Source: CAYFUL01 sp964346375
Lineage (GTDB): Bacteria > Bacillota > Clostridia > Tissierellales > Peptoniphilaceae
Direction of reading: 5' to 3'
DNA: 16,256 nt
Assembly: GCA_964346375.1 (NCBI GenBank)
Contig: CAYFUL010000029.1
Coordinates: 1 to 16,256, forward strand
The position numbers and the translations under genes were made by a program. A model generated the notes under the pieces. The model was not told where the DNA came from. It was given only the letters and a program-made list of their open reading frames with translations, and did no database searches. Numbering within the stretch: position 1 is the first letter of the stretch; every line of letters starts with the position of its first letter. Below, one piece after another: positions 1 to 7,363 of the stretch.

Positions 1-50
1 AAGAAGATTTAAAAACTAGAACTGGTGGGTTTGGATCCACAGGAAAATAA
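1..50 (+). CDS. dut: dUTP diphosphatase, C-terminal end only
   Basis: Reading codons from position 3 gives EDLKTRTGGFGSTGK followed by TAA at 48-50. This matches the C-terminal motif V of trimeric dUTPases (consensus near R-G-x-G-G-F-G-S-T-G), the flexible arm that closes over dUTP in the neighbouring subunit. dUTPase hydrolyses dUTP to dUMP and pyrophosphate, which keeps uracil out of DNA and supplies dUMP for thymidylate synthesis. Only about 16 codons lie inside the window, so nothing can be said about motifs I-IV. No terminator separates it from the next gene, which starts 34 bp later behind its own ribosome binding site, so the two may be co-transcribed. The call rests on one short but distinctive motif. 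Confidence 0.75.
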   Translation, partial: EDLKTRTGGFGSTGK

Positions 51-84
51 ACAAAAAATATAGGGAATTATTGGAGGAAATATA

Positions 85-1092
85 ATGAAAGAATATAAAG
101 TTTTAGATGACAAATTTAAAGAAAACTTAGTTGTAAAGGGAACTGACCTTAAAGATGAGCTAGAATCTTACAGGGATGTATGTATGGCAGCAGGAGTGGG
201 AAGAATAGAAATAGCTGGGGAAGAGTATTATTATAAGTCTTTAGAGAACTTATTGAATTATTTTGCCCTTTCTTTTTCAAACCCTACATTTATAGTTGAG
301 TTTTTGTCTAAGTTTAAAGAAGACGACTTTAAAAGAATAAGGTCATATGCAGAGGCACTCGTATCTGAAAAGATAAAAAACTTGCACCTGTCTGTAGCAA
401 TATACGACTTGGTGATTAATGAGTACAATGAAAATTATACAGATAAGGTTCATTTTGAAACTTTCAATAAGAATTTTTATAACTCTCTAGATGATCTAGG
501 CAAGAAAAACTATTTAAAGGCTTATGAAGAGATTGAACACGCTGTCAACAAGGATCTATTTAAAGACGGAAAAATCTATTTAAACGACAAGGATGAAAAC
601 TTCTATAAGATAGTATCTGATGGCGCATCTGAAGCAAACATAAGAGGCAGCAAATATCTTTATGACGAGATCTTGTCCAACGCACTTTTATCACTAGACA
701 AGGCTCTTCCATACTTCTCTTTTGTAGATAGTAAAGCCTCAGATCCGCAACTGTACGAATACGAATGTTATTATCTAAATAACAAGGGGCTTATACAGTT
801 TTTCATTAATAAAGTTAGGACTAGGAAGGATTATCATGACTTAGTTTCAATCTATAGGTATAAAGGACTCAACTATTTAAAGGACAACCAAGAAGTTTTA
901 GTTAAATCCATGGAAGAAAACTCTTTTGTCATAAGGCTCTTCTTGAACCTTTTAAAGGCTCTGAACTTCATGGAATCAGGTGGATACCCAGAGGTATTGG
1001 ATGAAATAACTAAAGAAGTTCATGTAGCTAGCTTACAAAAACCTGGACAGGTTGCAACACTTTCATTTATCTTAAGAAAGCTAGAAGCTTAG
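85..1092 (+). CDS. Unrecognised 335-aa cytosolic protein
   Basis: This is an intact reading frame starting at ATG 85 behind a good ribosome binding site (GGAGG at 73-77, 7-nt spacing) and ending at TAG 1090-1092. I do not recognise the family. The protein is rich in Lys, Glu, Asp, Tyr and Asn. It looks mostly alpha-helical, with no signal peptide and no segment long or hydrophobic enough for a clear membrane helix. No nucleotide-binding loop, Cys cluster or catalytic signature stands out. The C-terminal third (around residues 255-335) has amphipathic helices ending in FILRKLEA. It follows dut closely and is probably in the same transcript. Its stop codon abuts the truncated kinase gene, so its extreme C-terminus could have been altered by the same rearrangement. 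It uses more ATT, CTT, AAC and GAC codons than the ATA-rich kinase gene after it. Confidence 0.7.
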   Translation: MKEYKVLDDKFKENLVVKGTDLKDELESYRDVCMAAGVGRIEIAGEEYYYKSLENLLNYFALSFSNPTFIVEFLSKFKEDDFKRIRSYAEALVSEKIKNLHLSVAIYDLVINEYNENYTDKVHFETFNKNFYNSLDDLGKKNYLKAYEEIEHAVNKDLFKDGKIYLNDKDENFYKIVSDGASEANIRGSKYLYDEILSNALLSLDKALPYFSFVDSKASDPQLYEYECYYLNNKGLIQFFINKVRTRKDYHDLVSIYRYKGLNYLKDNQEVLVKSMEENSFVIRLFLNLLKALNFMESGGYPEVLDEITKEVHVASLQKPGQVATLSFILRKLEA

Positions 1093-1096
1093 ATCT

Positions 1097-1882
1097 TTGT
1101 TGCACGGACTAGTTATTTGTAAGCAAAGCCTTCTTTCAACGCCACTTAGTCAAGAGGATATAGTACTAGGATATACAATATACTTCTTTGACATAACAGA
1201 GCTATCAAATATAGAGGAGATGAGAAGGATATTTACAACAAATGTAAGTCACGAGTTAAAAACTCCATTAACTTCCATCTCAGGATATGCAGAGATAATA
1301 GGAAATGATATAGCGAAAAGCGAAGATATAAAAAAATTTGCCAACACAATCTATAGGGAAGCGAAAAAACTAATAGAGATGGTAAATGATATAATAAAAA
1401 TATCAAAGCTAGAGTCAGAACAGAGTGTAGAAAAATACGAGACCTTTAATTTAACCTGGTTTATAGAGGAAATATTTAACTCCTTAAAATTAAAGGCAAG
1501 TAATGGCGAAATAACATTAATCCACGAGGGAGACGACTTTGAAATAACAACGGCAATGGGAGTACTAAGGGAGATACTTTCAAACCTAATAGACAATGGA
1601 ATAAAGTACAATAGACCAGGAGGATTTGTACGAGTAGTAACCAAAAAAATCGGTACTCAGATAAAAATCGAAGTACAGGATAATGGACTTGGAATAAGTA
1701 AGGTGGATATAAATAGAATCTTCGAAAGGTTTTATAGAGGAGATAAGAGTAGATCAAAGGAAATAGAGGGAACGGGTCTTGGACTATCCATAGTAAAACA
1801 TGGAGTAAATGCCCTTGGGGGAACCATAGAAGTAAAAAGAGACGACCTTACAAGATTTATAATTAAATTACACATAGACTAA
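1097..1882 (+). pseudogene. PhoR-like sensor histidine kinase, 5'-truncated
   Basis: The frame encodes the catalytic half of a two-component sensor kinase. There is a PAS-end segment (DITE, about residues 32-35), then a HisKA dimerisation domain with the phospho-accepting His in VSHELKTPLTS (His52). The HATPase_c domain has its N box at LSNLIDNGIKYN (about 161-172), G1 box DNGLGI (195-200), F box IFERFYR (208-214) and G2 box GTGLGLSIVK (225-234). All kinase motifs look intact. What is missing is everything upstream: the membrane anchors, sensor domain and most of the PAS domain. The frame is closed by TAG at 1082-1084, the only early start is TTG 1097 with no convincing ribosome binding site, and the first bases abut the previous gene's stop. 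Full PhoR-type kinases are usually 400-600 aa; this is 261. No response regulator gene is adjacent. It is most likely a deletion remnant or an assembly join. A soluble kinase expressed by read-through is possible but less likely. Confidence 0.7.
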
Positions 1883-1908
1883 TCTCAGTTTTCGGACTGG
1901 GATTTTTT
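1881..1908 (+). terminator. Rho-independent terminator after kinase remnant
   Basis: A 9-bp stem (1881-1889 AATCTCAGT with 1896-1904 ACTGGGATT, one G-U pair) has a 6-nt loop and is followed by a T run to 1908. It overlaps the kinase stop codon (TAA 1880-1882). Confidence 0.85.
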
Positions 1909-1925
1909 AATTGGGTAAAGTGTTG

Positions 1926-1954
1926 TTAAGACTATTACAAATAATGGGTATTAT
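1926..1954 (+). promoter_or_regulatory. Candidate promoter for nfeD-msrB
   Basis: TTAAGA at 1926-1931 and TATTAT at 1949-1954 are 17 bp apart, between the kinase terminator and nfeD. The -35 is a 4/6 match and the -10 a 5/6 match to the sigma-A consensus. TTGTTA at 1923-1928 is an alternative -35, but its 20-bp spacing is poor. Confidence 0.4.
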
Positions 1955-1985
1955 ATAGTTAAAGTAATTAGAGTAGGGGAGGATT

Positions 1986-2618
1986 ATGAAGGATTTTTTA
2001 TTTGTATATTCAGATGTAATAGAAGTGGTAATGCTACTACTATTTCTGTTAATGCTATTTAATATATTTAGCATAAAGAGCAAGGGACTAGCAGTAAGTC
2101 TGCTTGGAGTATTTGGAATAATATTTTGTATATCCCTAGTTTTTCTATCAGAAGGGTACTACTCCATAATAGCAATGACACTGAGACTATTACTACTGGG
2201 AATAGAATTTTTAATACCAGGATTTGGAATAGTGGGAGTATGTGGAATAGTGTGTTTAATATTTAGTGTAAGGCTATTAAATTTAGACATGGAGTACTTA
2301 AACGTAGCGTCGGTAAGTATGATATTATTTGTAATAAGCGCAGTAATATACTTCCTAAGATTTGGAATAGAGGAACTGGCAGGAAAACTACCATCAAAAA
2401 ATTTAGATGAGGAGTATAAAAGTGTAGACGACTCCCCACTAAAAGAGGGAATGGAAGGAGTAAGTTTAACGCCACTAAGACCAGAGGGATATGTAAGTAT
2501 AGAAGGAGAAAAATACTATGTAACCCTAGAATCAGGATACTTGGAAAAGGACAGGGAAGTAGTAGTAGATAGAACAGTTGGACCGAAAGCCTATGTGAGG
2601 GAGAAAAATGGAATATAA
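1986..2618 (+). CDS. nfeD: NfeD-family membrane protein
   Basis: This 210-aa protein has about four to five hydrophobic segments (roughly residues 10-30, 34-57, 60-98 as one or two spans, and 107-127), then a soluble C-terminal domain. The segment LIPGFGIVGVCG (about 77-88) matches the glycine/proline-rich membrane core of NfeD proteins. The tail, from EGMEGVSLTPLRPEGYVSIE to about residue 207, matches the NfeD C-terminal OB-fold (pattern G-x-x-G-x-a-x-t-x-L-R-P-x-G). NfeD proteins usually work beside flotillin/SPFH proteins such as FloA in membrane organisation. No SPFH gene is present here; the downstream partner is msrB, overlapping by 11 bp. ATG 1986 follows GGGGAGG at about 1977-1983. 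Nearly every isoleucine is encoded by ATA, unlike several neighbouring genes. The family call is firm; the physiological role is not. Confidence 0.85.
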   Translation: MKDFLFVYSDVIEVVMLLLFLLMLFNIFSIKSKGLAVSLLGVFGIIFCISLVFLSEGYYSIIAMTLRLLLLGIEFLIPGFGIVGVCGIVCLIFSVRLLNLDMEYLNVASVSMILFVISAVIYFLRFGIEELAGKLPSKNLDEEYKSVDDSPLKEGMEGVSLTPLRPEGYVSIEGEKYYVTLESGYLEKDREVVVDRTVGPKAYVREKNGI

Positions 2619-3036
2619 TTTGAGAAAGGAAATAGGGGAGATGGCATATAGAATAACCCAAGAGGGAGCGACAGAGAGACCATTTTCTAGCGATTTAGAC
2701 GATTTTTTTGAAAAGGGAATATATGTAGATATAGTAAGTGGAGAGCCGTTATTTATTTCGAAAGATAAGTACAACTCCGGATGCGGATGGCCGTCATTTA
2801 CAAAGCCCATAAATAAAGAGGCAGTAAATTACAGAGAAGATAAATCCCACGGAATGGAGAGAATAGAGGTAAGAAGTTCAGCATCCCATCTAGGTCATGT
2901 ATTTAACGACGGACCAGAGGAACAGGGTGGACTAAGGTACTGTATAAATGGAGCAGCATTAAAATTTATCCCCTTTGAAAATTTAGAAGAAGAAGGATAT
3001 TGGGAATTAATAGAATTATTTAAAGAGGAGCAGTAG
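2608..3036 (+). CDS. msrB: Peptide methionine-(R)-S-oxide reductase
   Basis: MsrB reduces the R epimer of methionine sulfoxide in proteins, repairing oxidative damage in the cytosol. The 142-aa sequence has the family core: ITQEGATERPF near the N-terminus, SGCGWPSFTKPI (57-68), VRSSASHLGHVFNDGP (88-103) and the catalytic motif RYCINGAALKFIP. The catalytic Cys is Cys112 and Cys59 is the likely resolving Cys. The two CxxC zinc-binding motifs of many MsrB proteins are absent, as in the zinc-free subgroup. ATG 2608 overlaps the end of nfeD, suggesting translational coupling, and is preceded by GAGGGAG at 2597-2603. The alternative ATG 2641 has purines directly against it, and using it would remove a segment (NLRKEIGEMAYRITQ) that aligns with other MsrB N-termini, so 2608 is preferred. 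Confidence 0.95.
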   Translation: MEYNLRKEIGEMAYRITQEGATERPFSSDLDDFFEKGIYVDIVSGEPLFISKDKYNSGCGWPSFTKPINKEAVNYREDKSHGMERIEVRSSASHLGHVFNDGPEEQGGLRYCINGAALKFIPFENLEEEGYWELIELFKEEQ

Positions 3037-3047
3037 CTCCTTTTTTT
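3023..3047 (+). terminator. Rho-independent terminator after msrB
   Basis: AGGAGC (3026-3031) pairs perfectly with GCTCCT (3036-3041) around an AGTA loop, followed by seven Ts from 3041. The 5' arm lies within the last msrB codons. Confidence 0.85.
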
Positions 3048-3117
3048 GATTCTTATTAATTTATCATAGTAGTGTAAAATAAATATTTGTGTTAGAATAT
3101 TGAAACAAGGAGGACTT

Positions 3118-4284
3118 ATGAAATTAGGATTATTAAAAGACATTAAGAAGGGGGAATATAGAGTTATTCTAACTCCAAAGGAAGTAGGGACTATTGTTTC
3201 TGATGGACATAGTGTTTTGGTGGAGAAAAATGCCGGGATTGGCGCTGGTTTTTCTGATGAGGAGTTTATATTACAAGGTGCTACTATTGTAGATAGTGCT
3301 GTGGAAATTTACAGTGCCTGTGATATGGTGGTAAAGGTAAAGGAGATTGAAGAATCAGAGTACGAACTTTTAAGGGAAAATCAAATTATCTATTGCTGCA
3401 TTCATCCTGCTGCTCATAGAGAGGAAGTGGATGCTCTTTTAAAATCAAAGTGTATTTCAATAACTGCCGAGGATTCCCATAGATATGGCTCACCTAATTG
3501 TGAAGCGGCTGGGAAAATTGGTGCACTAATTGGTGTGGAATACCTTTCAAAATTAAAGGGTGGTAGTGGAAAATTGGTCTGTGGACTTGCAGGAGCTCCA
3601 GGAATAAATGTAATTATTCTTGGCGGGGGAAATGTTGGTCAGGGTAGTATTCAAATTCTTAACGGTTTAGGTGCTCATATTACTGTTTTTGACATTAATA
3701 TTGGACTTATGCGTGAACTTGAGACTAGGTATGATGGAAAGGTTAATACTATGCTTTCCACTAAGGAAAATATTGAATCTATAATAGGAAGTTGTGATCT
3801 TCTTATTAATGCTGTTAAGTGGCCAAAGGGTAGAGATGATTTTCTTGTAACTAGGGATATGCTTTTAAAAATGAATGAGGGCTCTGTTCTTGTAGATATT
3901 TCCAACGATGACAATGGAGCTATTGAATCCTTTAGAGAGACCACTCATGAGGACCCTATTTATTTTGAAAATGGAGTGCTACACTACTGTGTAAGTAATA
4001 TTCCATCTATTTCTTCTAACACAACTTCCATTGCATACGCGGCATCTGTCGTAGGTCATATTAGAAGTATATTAAATAATGGATTAGAAGAGGCCCTTAC
4101 TAGGGATGGTTTTTTAAGAAGGTCTCTTACAACATATAAAGGGTACCTAACTCACGAAGAGACTTCGGCTTTACAGGATAGACCTTGGATTAAGCCAGAG
4201 GATATTTTAGGACTGGATGTAAATAGACTTGATCCAGCACCGAGAGCAACAATTTCAAGAAGTGACAATTTTATTAGGAGGTAG
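3118..4284 (+). CDS. ald: Alanine dehydrogenase-like NAD(P)-dependent amino acid dehydrogenase
   Basis: The protein belongs to the alanine dehydrogenase/transhydrogenase fold family. Classical members interconvert L-alanine and pyruvate plus ammonia with NAD. The residues that align with the classical active site are present: Arg15 (YRVILTP), Lys75 (VKVKE), His96 (CIHPAAH) and Asp264 in VDISNDDNG. The Rossmann loop is GGGNVGQG (169-176), and TTHEDPIYFENGVLHYCVSN (275-294) matches the conserved THxxP...HYCVxN block. It is divergent, however: the usual P-M-S-E-V-A-G stretch reads PNCEAAG, and there is an extra C-terminal tail of about 35 residues beginning near DRPWIKPEDILG. ATG 3118 is chosen because AAGGAGG (3107-3113) sits 4 nt upstream; a TTG at 3100 would place the ribosome binding site inside the gene. 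A possible extended -10 (TGTTAGAAT, 3090-3098) lies just upstream but is weakly supported. It is coupled to the following NhaC-family gene. The family is certain; alanine as substrate is likely but not proven. Confidence 0.8.
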   Translation: MKLGLLKDIKKGEYRVILTPKEVGTIVSDGHSVLVEKNAGIGAGFSDEEFILQGATIVDSAVEIYSACDMVVKVKEIEESEYELLRENQIIYCCIHPAAHREEVDALLKSKCISITAEDSHRYGSPNCEAAGKIGALIGVEYLSKLKGGSGKLVCGLAGAPGINVIILGGGNVGQGSIQILNGLGAHITVFDINIGLMRELETRYDGKVNTMLSTKENIESIIGSCDLLINAVKWPKGRDDFLVTRDMLLKMNEGSVLVDISNDDNGAIESFRETTHEDPIYFENGVLHYCVSNIPSISSNTTSIAYAASVVGHIRSILNNGLEEALTRDGFLRRSLTTYKGYLTHEETSALQDRPWIKPEDILGLDVNRLDPAPRATISRSDNFIRR

Positions 4285-4285
4285 T

Positions 4286-5692
4286 ATGGAAGAAGTTGTA
4301 AATATGGGTTTTATTTCAATTGTACCGGCGATTATTGCCATAGTATTTAGTTTTGTTACTAAAAATACAATAGTTTCCCTTTCTCTTGCATGTATAGTAG
4401 GAACTACACTTGCAAAAATGGGAATATTTGCCTTTCCAACCCTATTAAAAGAGGCAATGGGAACTACTTCATTTTCTTGGCTATTATTATTAAATACATT
4501 GATTTCAGTTTTGGTAGCATATTTTAGAAAGACAGGAGCCATTCAGGGTTTTACTAAATTTTTTCACGACAGAAAATTCTCCAGAAAGGCAGTTCAACTT
4601 TTAGCATGGGTACTGGGAATGTTCGTATATTTTTCTGATTCATTCTCACCTCTTTTTGTTGGTACTACAGTTAGAGAACTTTCTGATGATGCGAAAATTT
4701 CAAGGGAAAAATTATCCTATATTGCAGATTCAACTGCCGCTCCAGTTTCTGTGATAGTACCTATAACGGGATGGGCAGCTTTTCTATCTGGTCTTGCCAT
4801 TGGCGTTGGAAATATAGAAACTCAAAATCAGGCAATGGAATTATTTATTAAAGCCATACCTTTAAATTTCTATGCAGTAATTACAGTTTTATTTGTAGGT
4901 CTTATTGCATCTGGAATAGTAAAGGATTTTGGTCCTATGAAAAAGGCTGAGGATAGAGCAATGAATGAGGGAAAAGTACTTGCTGATGGAGCTGTGCCAT
5001 TATTGGGGAAGGAACTTACAGAAATGGAACAATATCCTGGTATTAAGACAAGGGTATTTTTAAACTTTTTACTTCCAGTAATTATGATAATTGTATTTGC
5101 CATAACGACATTTTTAACAATGAAGTCTGCAAAAACTATGGAGGCATTTTTATTCGTAGTAATTTTTATGACTATATCTATGATGATTCAAGGAATACCC
5201 CTTAGAGTTATAATGGAGACTTTTCAGGATGGAGTTAAAGGAGCTGTACCAGCAATAATATTACTGGGTCTTGCTTACTCTGTAAATTTACTTTCAAAAC
5301 AGATGGGTACTGCAAACTACATTATGGAGATGACAGAGGGATTTTTAAGCCCTGCATTACTTCCTGCTATTACATTTTTAGTTACAGCTATAATGAGTTT
5401 TTCTACAGGTTCATCTTGGGGAACATTTGCTATTTGTATGCCAATTGCACTTCCGATGGCATTTAACTTCTCTGGTGGAGTAGTAGACACAGTTGTAATT
5501 GCATCCTTTGCAGCAGTAGCGGGAGGTGGAGTATTTGGAGACCACTGTTCTCCACTATCAGATACCACTGTACTCGCCTCTACTGGAGCTGCGGCAGACC
5601 ATATTGATCACGTTAAGACACAGATTCCCTATGCCTTACTTTGTGGAGCAATAGCATTTGTACTCTATTTAGTACTTGGTTTTATGGGATAG
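4286..5692 (+). CDS. nhaC: NhaC-family Na+/H+ antiporter or related transporter
   Basis: This 468-aa integral membrane protein has about 11-12 hydrophobic segments across its length. Family-typical blocks are FSTGSSWGTFAICMPIALPM in the C-terminal half and GGVFGDHCSPLSDTTVLAS with a following HIDHVKTQIPYAL. These match NhaC-type Na+/H+ antiporters, a family that also contains malate/lactate exchangers. ATG 4286 is chosen because AGGAGG at 4276-4281 is 4 nt upstream and overlaps the last ald codons; an upstream frame opening at 4229 has no such support. The gap to the ald stop is 1 nt, so translation is probably coupled. This suggests the transporter serves ald, either by moving the amino acid or keto acid in exchange for cations or by balancing Na+ and pH during ammonia-releasing deamination. 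That pairing role is inference; the transporter family is clear. A terminator follows immediately. Confidence 0.85.
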   Translation: MEEVVNMGFISIVPAIIAIVFSFVTKNTIVSLSLACIVGTTLAKMGIFAFPTLLKEAMGTTSFSWLLLLNTLISVLVAYFRKTGAIQGFTKFFHDRKFSRKAVQLLAWVLGMFVYFSDSFSPLFVGTTVRELSDDAKISREKLSYIADSTAAPVSVIVPITGWAAFLSGLAIGVGNIETQNQAMELFIKAIPLNFYAVITVLFVGLIASGIVKDFGPMKKAEDRAMNEGKVLADGAVPLLGKELTEMEQYPGIKTRVFLNFLLPVIMIIVFAITTFLTMKSAKTMEAFLFVVIFMTISMMIQGIPLRVIMETFQDGVKGAVPAIILLGLAYSVNLLSKQMGTANYIMEMTEGFLSPALLPAITFLVTAIMSFSTGSSWGTFAICMPIALPMAFNFSGGVVDTVVIASFAAVAGGGVFGDHCSPLSDTTVLASTGAAADHIDHVKTQIPYALLCGAIAFVLYLVLGFMG

Positions 5693-5697
5693 ATTAG

Positions 5698-5720
5698 TCC
5701 GGAGTTACTCCGGATTTTTT
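5698..5720 (+). terminator. Rho-independent terminator after nhaC
   Basis: A perfect 7-bp GC-rich stem (TCCGGAG 5698-5704 with CTCCGGA 5708-5714) and a TTA loop are followed by six Ts. This isolates the ald-nhaC unit from the ABC operon. Confidence 0.9.
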
Positions 5721-5761
5721 ATTTGGGAATACATGATTAGAAATTTTACTAGTCATTAAAT

Positions 5762-5790
5762 TTGCACACTACAAAAAAATAGATTATATG
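5762..5790 (+). promoter_or_regulatory. Candidate promoter of the ABC importer operon
   Basis: TTGCAC at 5762-5767 and TATATG at 5785-5790 have ideal 17-bp spacing, placing transcription start near 5797. An alternative -10, TATAAT at 5810-5815, lies inside the inverted repeat downstream but lacks a matching -35. Confidence 0.5.
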
Positions 5791-5816
5791 TATTATACTA
5801 ATTGTATAGTATAATA
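5791..5816. promoter_or_regulatory. Perfect 10-bp inverted repeat, candidate operator
   Basis: The arms TATTATACTA (5791-5800) and TAGTATAATA (5807-5816) are exact reverse complements around a 6-nt centre. The repeat lies directly downstream of the proposed -10, covering about -6 to +20, where a repressor would block transcription. It is too A/T-rich and lacks the T run needed for a terminator. The binding factor is unknown. Confidence 0.5.
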
Positions 5817-5842
5817 AACTTAGGTTGGAAGGAGGGGGGAAC

Positions 5843-7363
5843 ATGGATTATGCAGTTGAAATGGTTGGGATAACCAAAATGTTTGGAGATTTTACAGCCA
5901 ATGACAATATTAATTTAAATGTGAAAAAGGGGGAAATTCACGCTCTTCTTGGTGAAAATGGGGCTGGTAAAAGTACTCTTATGAATATTCTCTATGGACT
6001 ACTTGAACCTACGAAGGGCTACATAAAAATAAATGGTGAAAAGCGTGAGATTAAAAGTCCCGTCGACGCTATTAAACTTGGCCTTGGAATGGTGCATCAG
6101 CATTTTATGCTTGTGGAACCTTTTTCTGTTGTTGAAAATATTATCCTTGGGATGGAACCCACTAGTGGTATTGTCCTTAATATGAAAAAGGCTAGAGAAG
6201 AGGTTATGGAACTTTCTAATAGGTATGGCTTTCAAATTAACCCTGATGAAACTATTCAAAATATTTCCGTTGGTATGCAGCAGAGGGTTGAAATTTTAAA
6301 GGCTCTTTATAGGGGCGCTGATATTCTTATTTTAGACGAGCCTACTGCCGTTCTTACACCTCAAGAGGTTGAGGAACTTATTGATATTACAGAAACCCTT
6401 AAAAATGCTGGTAAGACTATTATTATTATCACCCATAAACTTAAAGAGATTAAGGAAATGGCGGATAGATGTACTATTATTCGTCGCGGTAAGATGATTG
6501 ATACTGTTGATGTGGATAATGTTACTGAGGAGGACCTTGCCAATATGATGGTTGGTAGAGAGGTTTCCCTTAAAATTGATAAAAATCCCCAGTCCCTTGG
6601 GGAGGAGATTATGAAAATCGAGAACCTTGTTGTTGAAAATAATAGGGGTATTGAAGCGGTTAAGGGTTTAAATCTCGATTTAAGAAGGGGAGAGATCCAC
6701 GGTATTGCCGGCGTTGATGGTAATGGTCAATCTGAACTTATTGAAGCCATTACTGGACTAAGACATGTTAAGTCTGGCAGTATTAAAATTAATGGGGAGG
6801 AGATTTCAAATATTTCCCCTCGTGAAATTCACAATAGGGGAGTGTATAGCATCCCTGAAGATAGACAGCGTAGAGGTCTTGTTATGGAGTTCTCCGTTGC
6901 TGAAAATATGATCCTTGAGAATTTTTACAAGGAGCCTTTTTCTAAAAATGGTATTCTAAAGAAAAAAGTTATTAAGGATTTTGCATCGGACCTTATGGAA
7001 AAATTTGACGTTAGGCCGAGAGAACCTCTTTATGCTGCAAAGGCACTTTCTGGTGGTAATCAACAGAAGGTTATTATTGCAAGAGAGGTTACTAATAATC
7101 CCGATGTTCTTATTGCGGCACAGCCTACTCGTGGGCTAGACGTTGGGGCAATTGAGTACGTTCATAAGTACCTTTTGGAGCAGAGGGATAAGGGTAAATG
7201 TGTTCTTCTTATCTCCTTTGAATTAGACGAGGTTATGAGTATTTCTGATAGAATTTCTGTTATCTATGAGGGTAAAATTGCTAAGACTTTACAGGCTGAC
7301 AGTACTGATGAAAGTGAAATTGGTCTACTAATGGCAGGAGGTAGTTCAGATGAAAAGAAATAA
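5843..7363 (+). CDS. nupA: Nucleoside-type ABC importer, duplicated ATPase subunit
   Basis: This 506-aa protein has two tandem ABC domains and powers the two permeases encoded next to it. Domain 1 has Walker A GENGAGKST (38-46), signature SVGMQQ (142-147), Walker B ILILDEPTA (161-169) and the H-loop ITHKL (196-200). Domain 2 has the degenerate Walker A GVDGNGQSE (290-298), signature LSGGNQQK (402-409) and IAAQPTRGLD (424-433), where Gln replaces the usual catalytic Glu region. That asymmetry is typical of YufO/NupA-like and RbsA-like ATPases, so domain 2 is probably nucleotide-binding but not hydrolytic. ATG 5843 is chosen because a long AAGGAGGGGGG tract (5829-5839) precedes it; a TTG at 5825 would overlap that site. 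It overlaps nupB by 14 bp. Isoleucine codons in the sampled stretch 6302-6600 are ATT or ATC, never ATA. Nucleoside specificity is inferred from the accompanying permease types. Confidence 0.85.
   Translation: MDYAVEMVGITKMFGDFTANDNINLNVKKGEIHALLGENGAGKSTLMNILYGLLEPTKGYIKINGEKREIKSPVDAIKLGLGMVHQHFMLVEPFSVVENIILGMEPTSGIVLNMKKAREEVMELSNRYGFQINPDETIQNISVGMQQRVEILKALYRGADILILDEPTAVLTPQEVEELIDITETLKNAGKTIIIITHKLKEIKEMADRCTIIRRGKMIDTVDVDNVTEEDLANMMVGREVSLKIDKNPQSLGEEIMKIENLVVENNRGIEAVKGLNLDLRRGEIHGIAGVDGNGQSELIEAITGLRHVKSGSIKINGEEISNISPREIHNRGVYSIPEDRQRRGLVMEFSVAENMILENFYKEPFSKNGILKKKVIKDFASDLMEKFDVRPREPLYAAKALSGGNQQKVIIAREVTNNPDVLIAAQPTRGLDVGAIEYVHKYLLEQRDKGKCVLLISFELDEVMSISDRISVIYEGKIAKTLQADSTDESEIGLLMAGGSSDEKK

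Noticed and set aside
3100..3117. TTG start six codons upstream for ald
   Set aside because: It would put the AAGGAGG ribosome binding site inside the gene; ATG 3118 has correct spacing. The same argument rejects TTG 5825 for nupA and the 4229 opening for nhaC.
5721..5842. Purine or other riboswitch before the nucleoside ABC operon
   Set aside because: The leader is too short after the proposed start, and I could not find the conserved purine-aptamer core. The palindrome explains the structure better.
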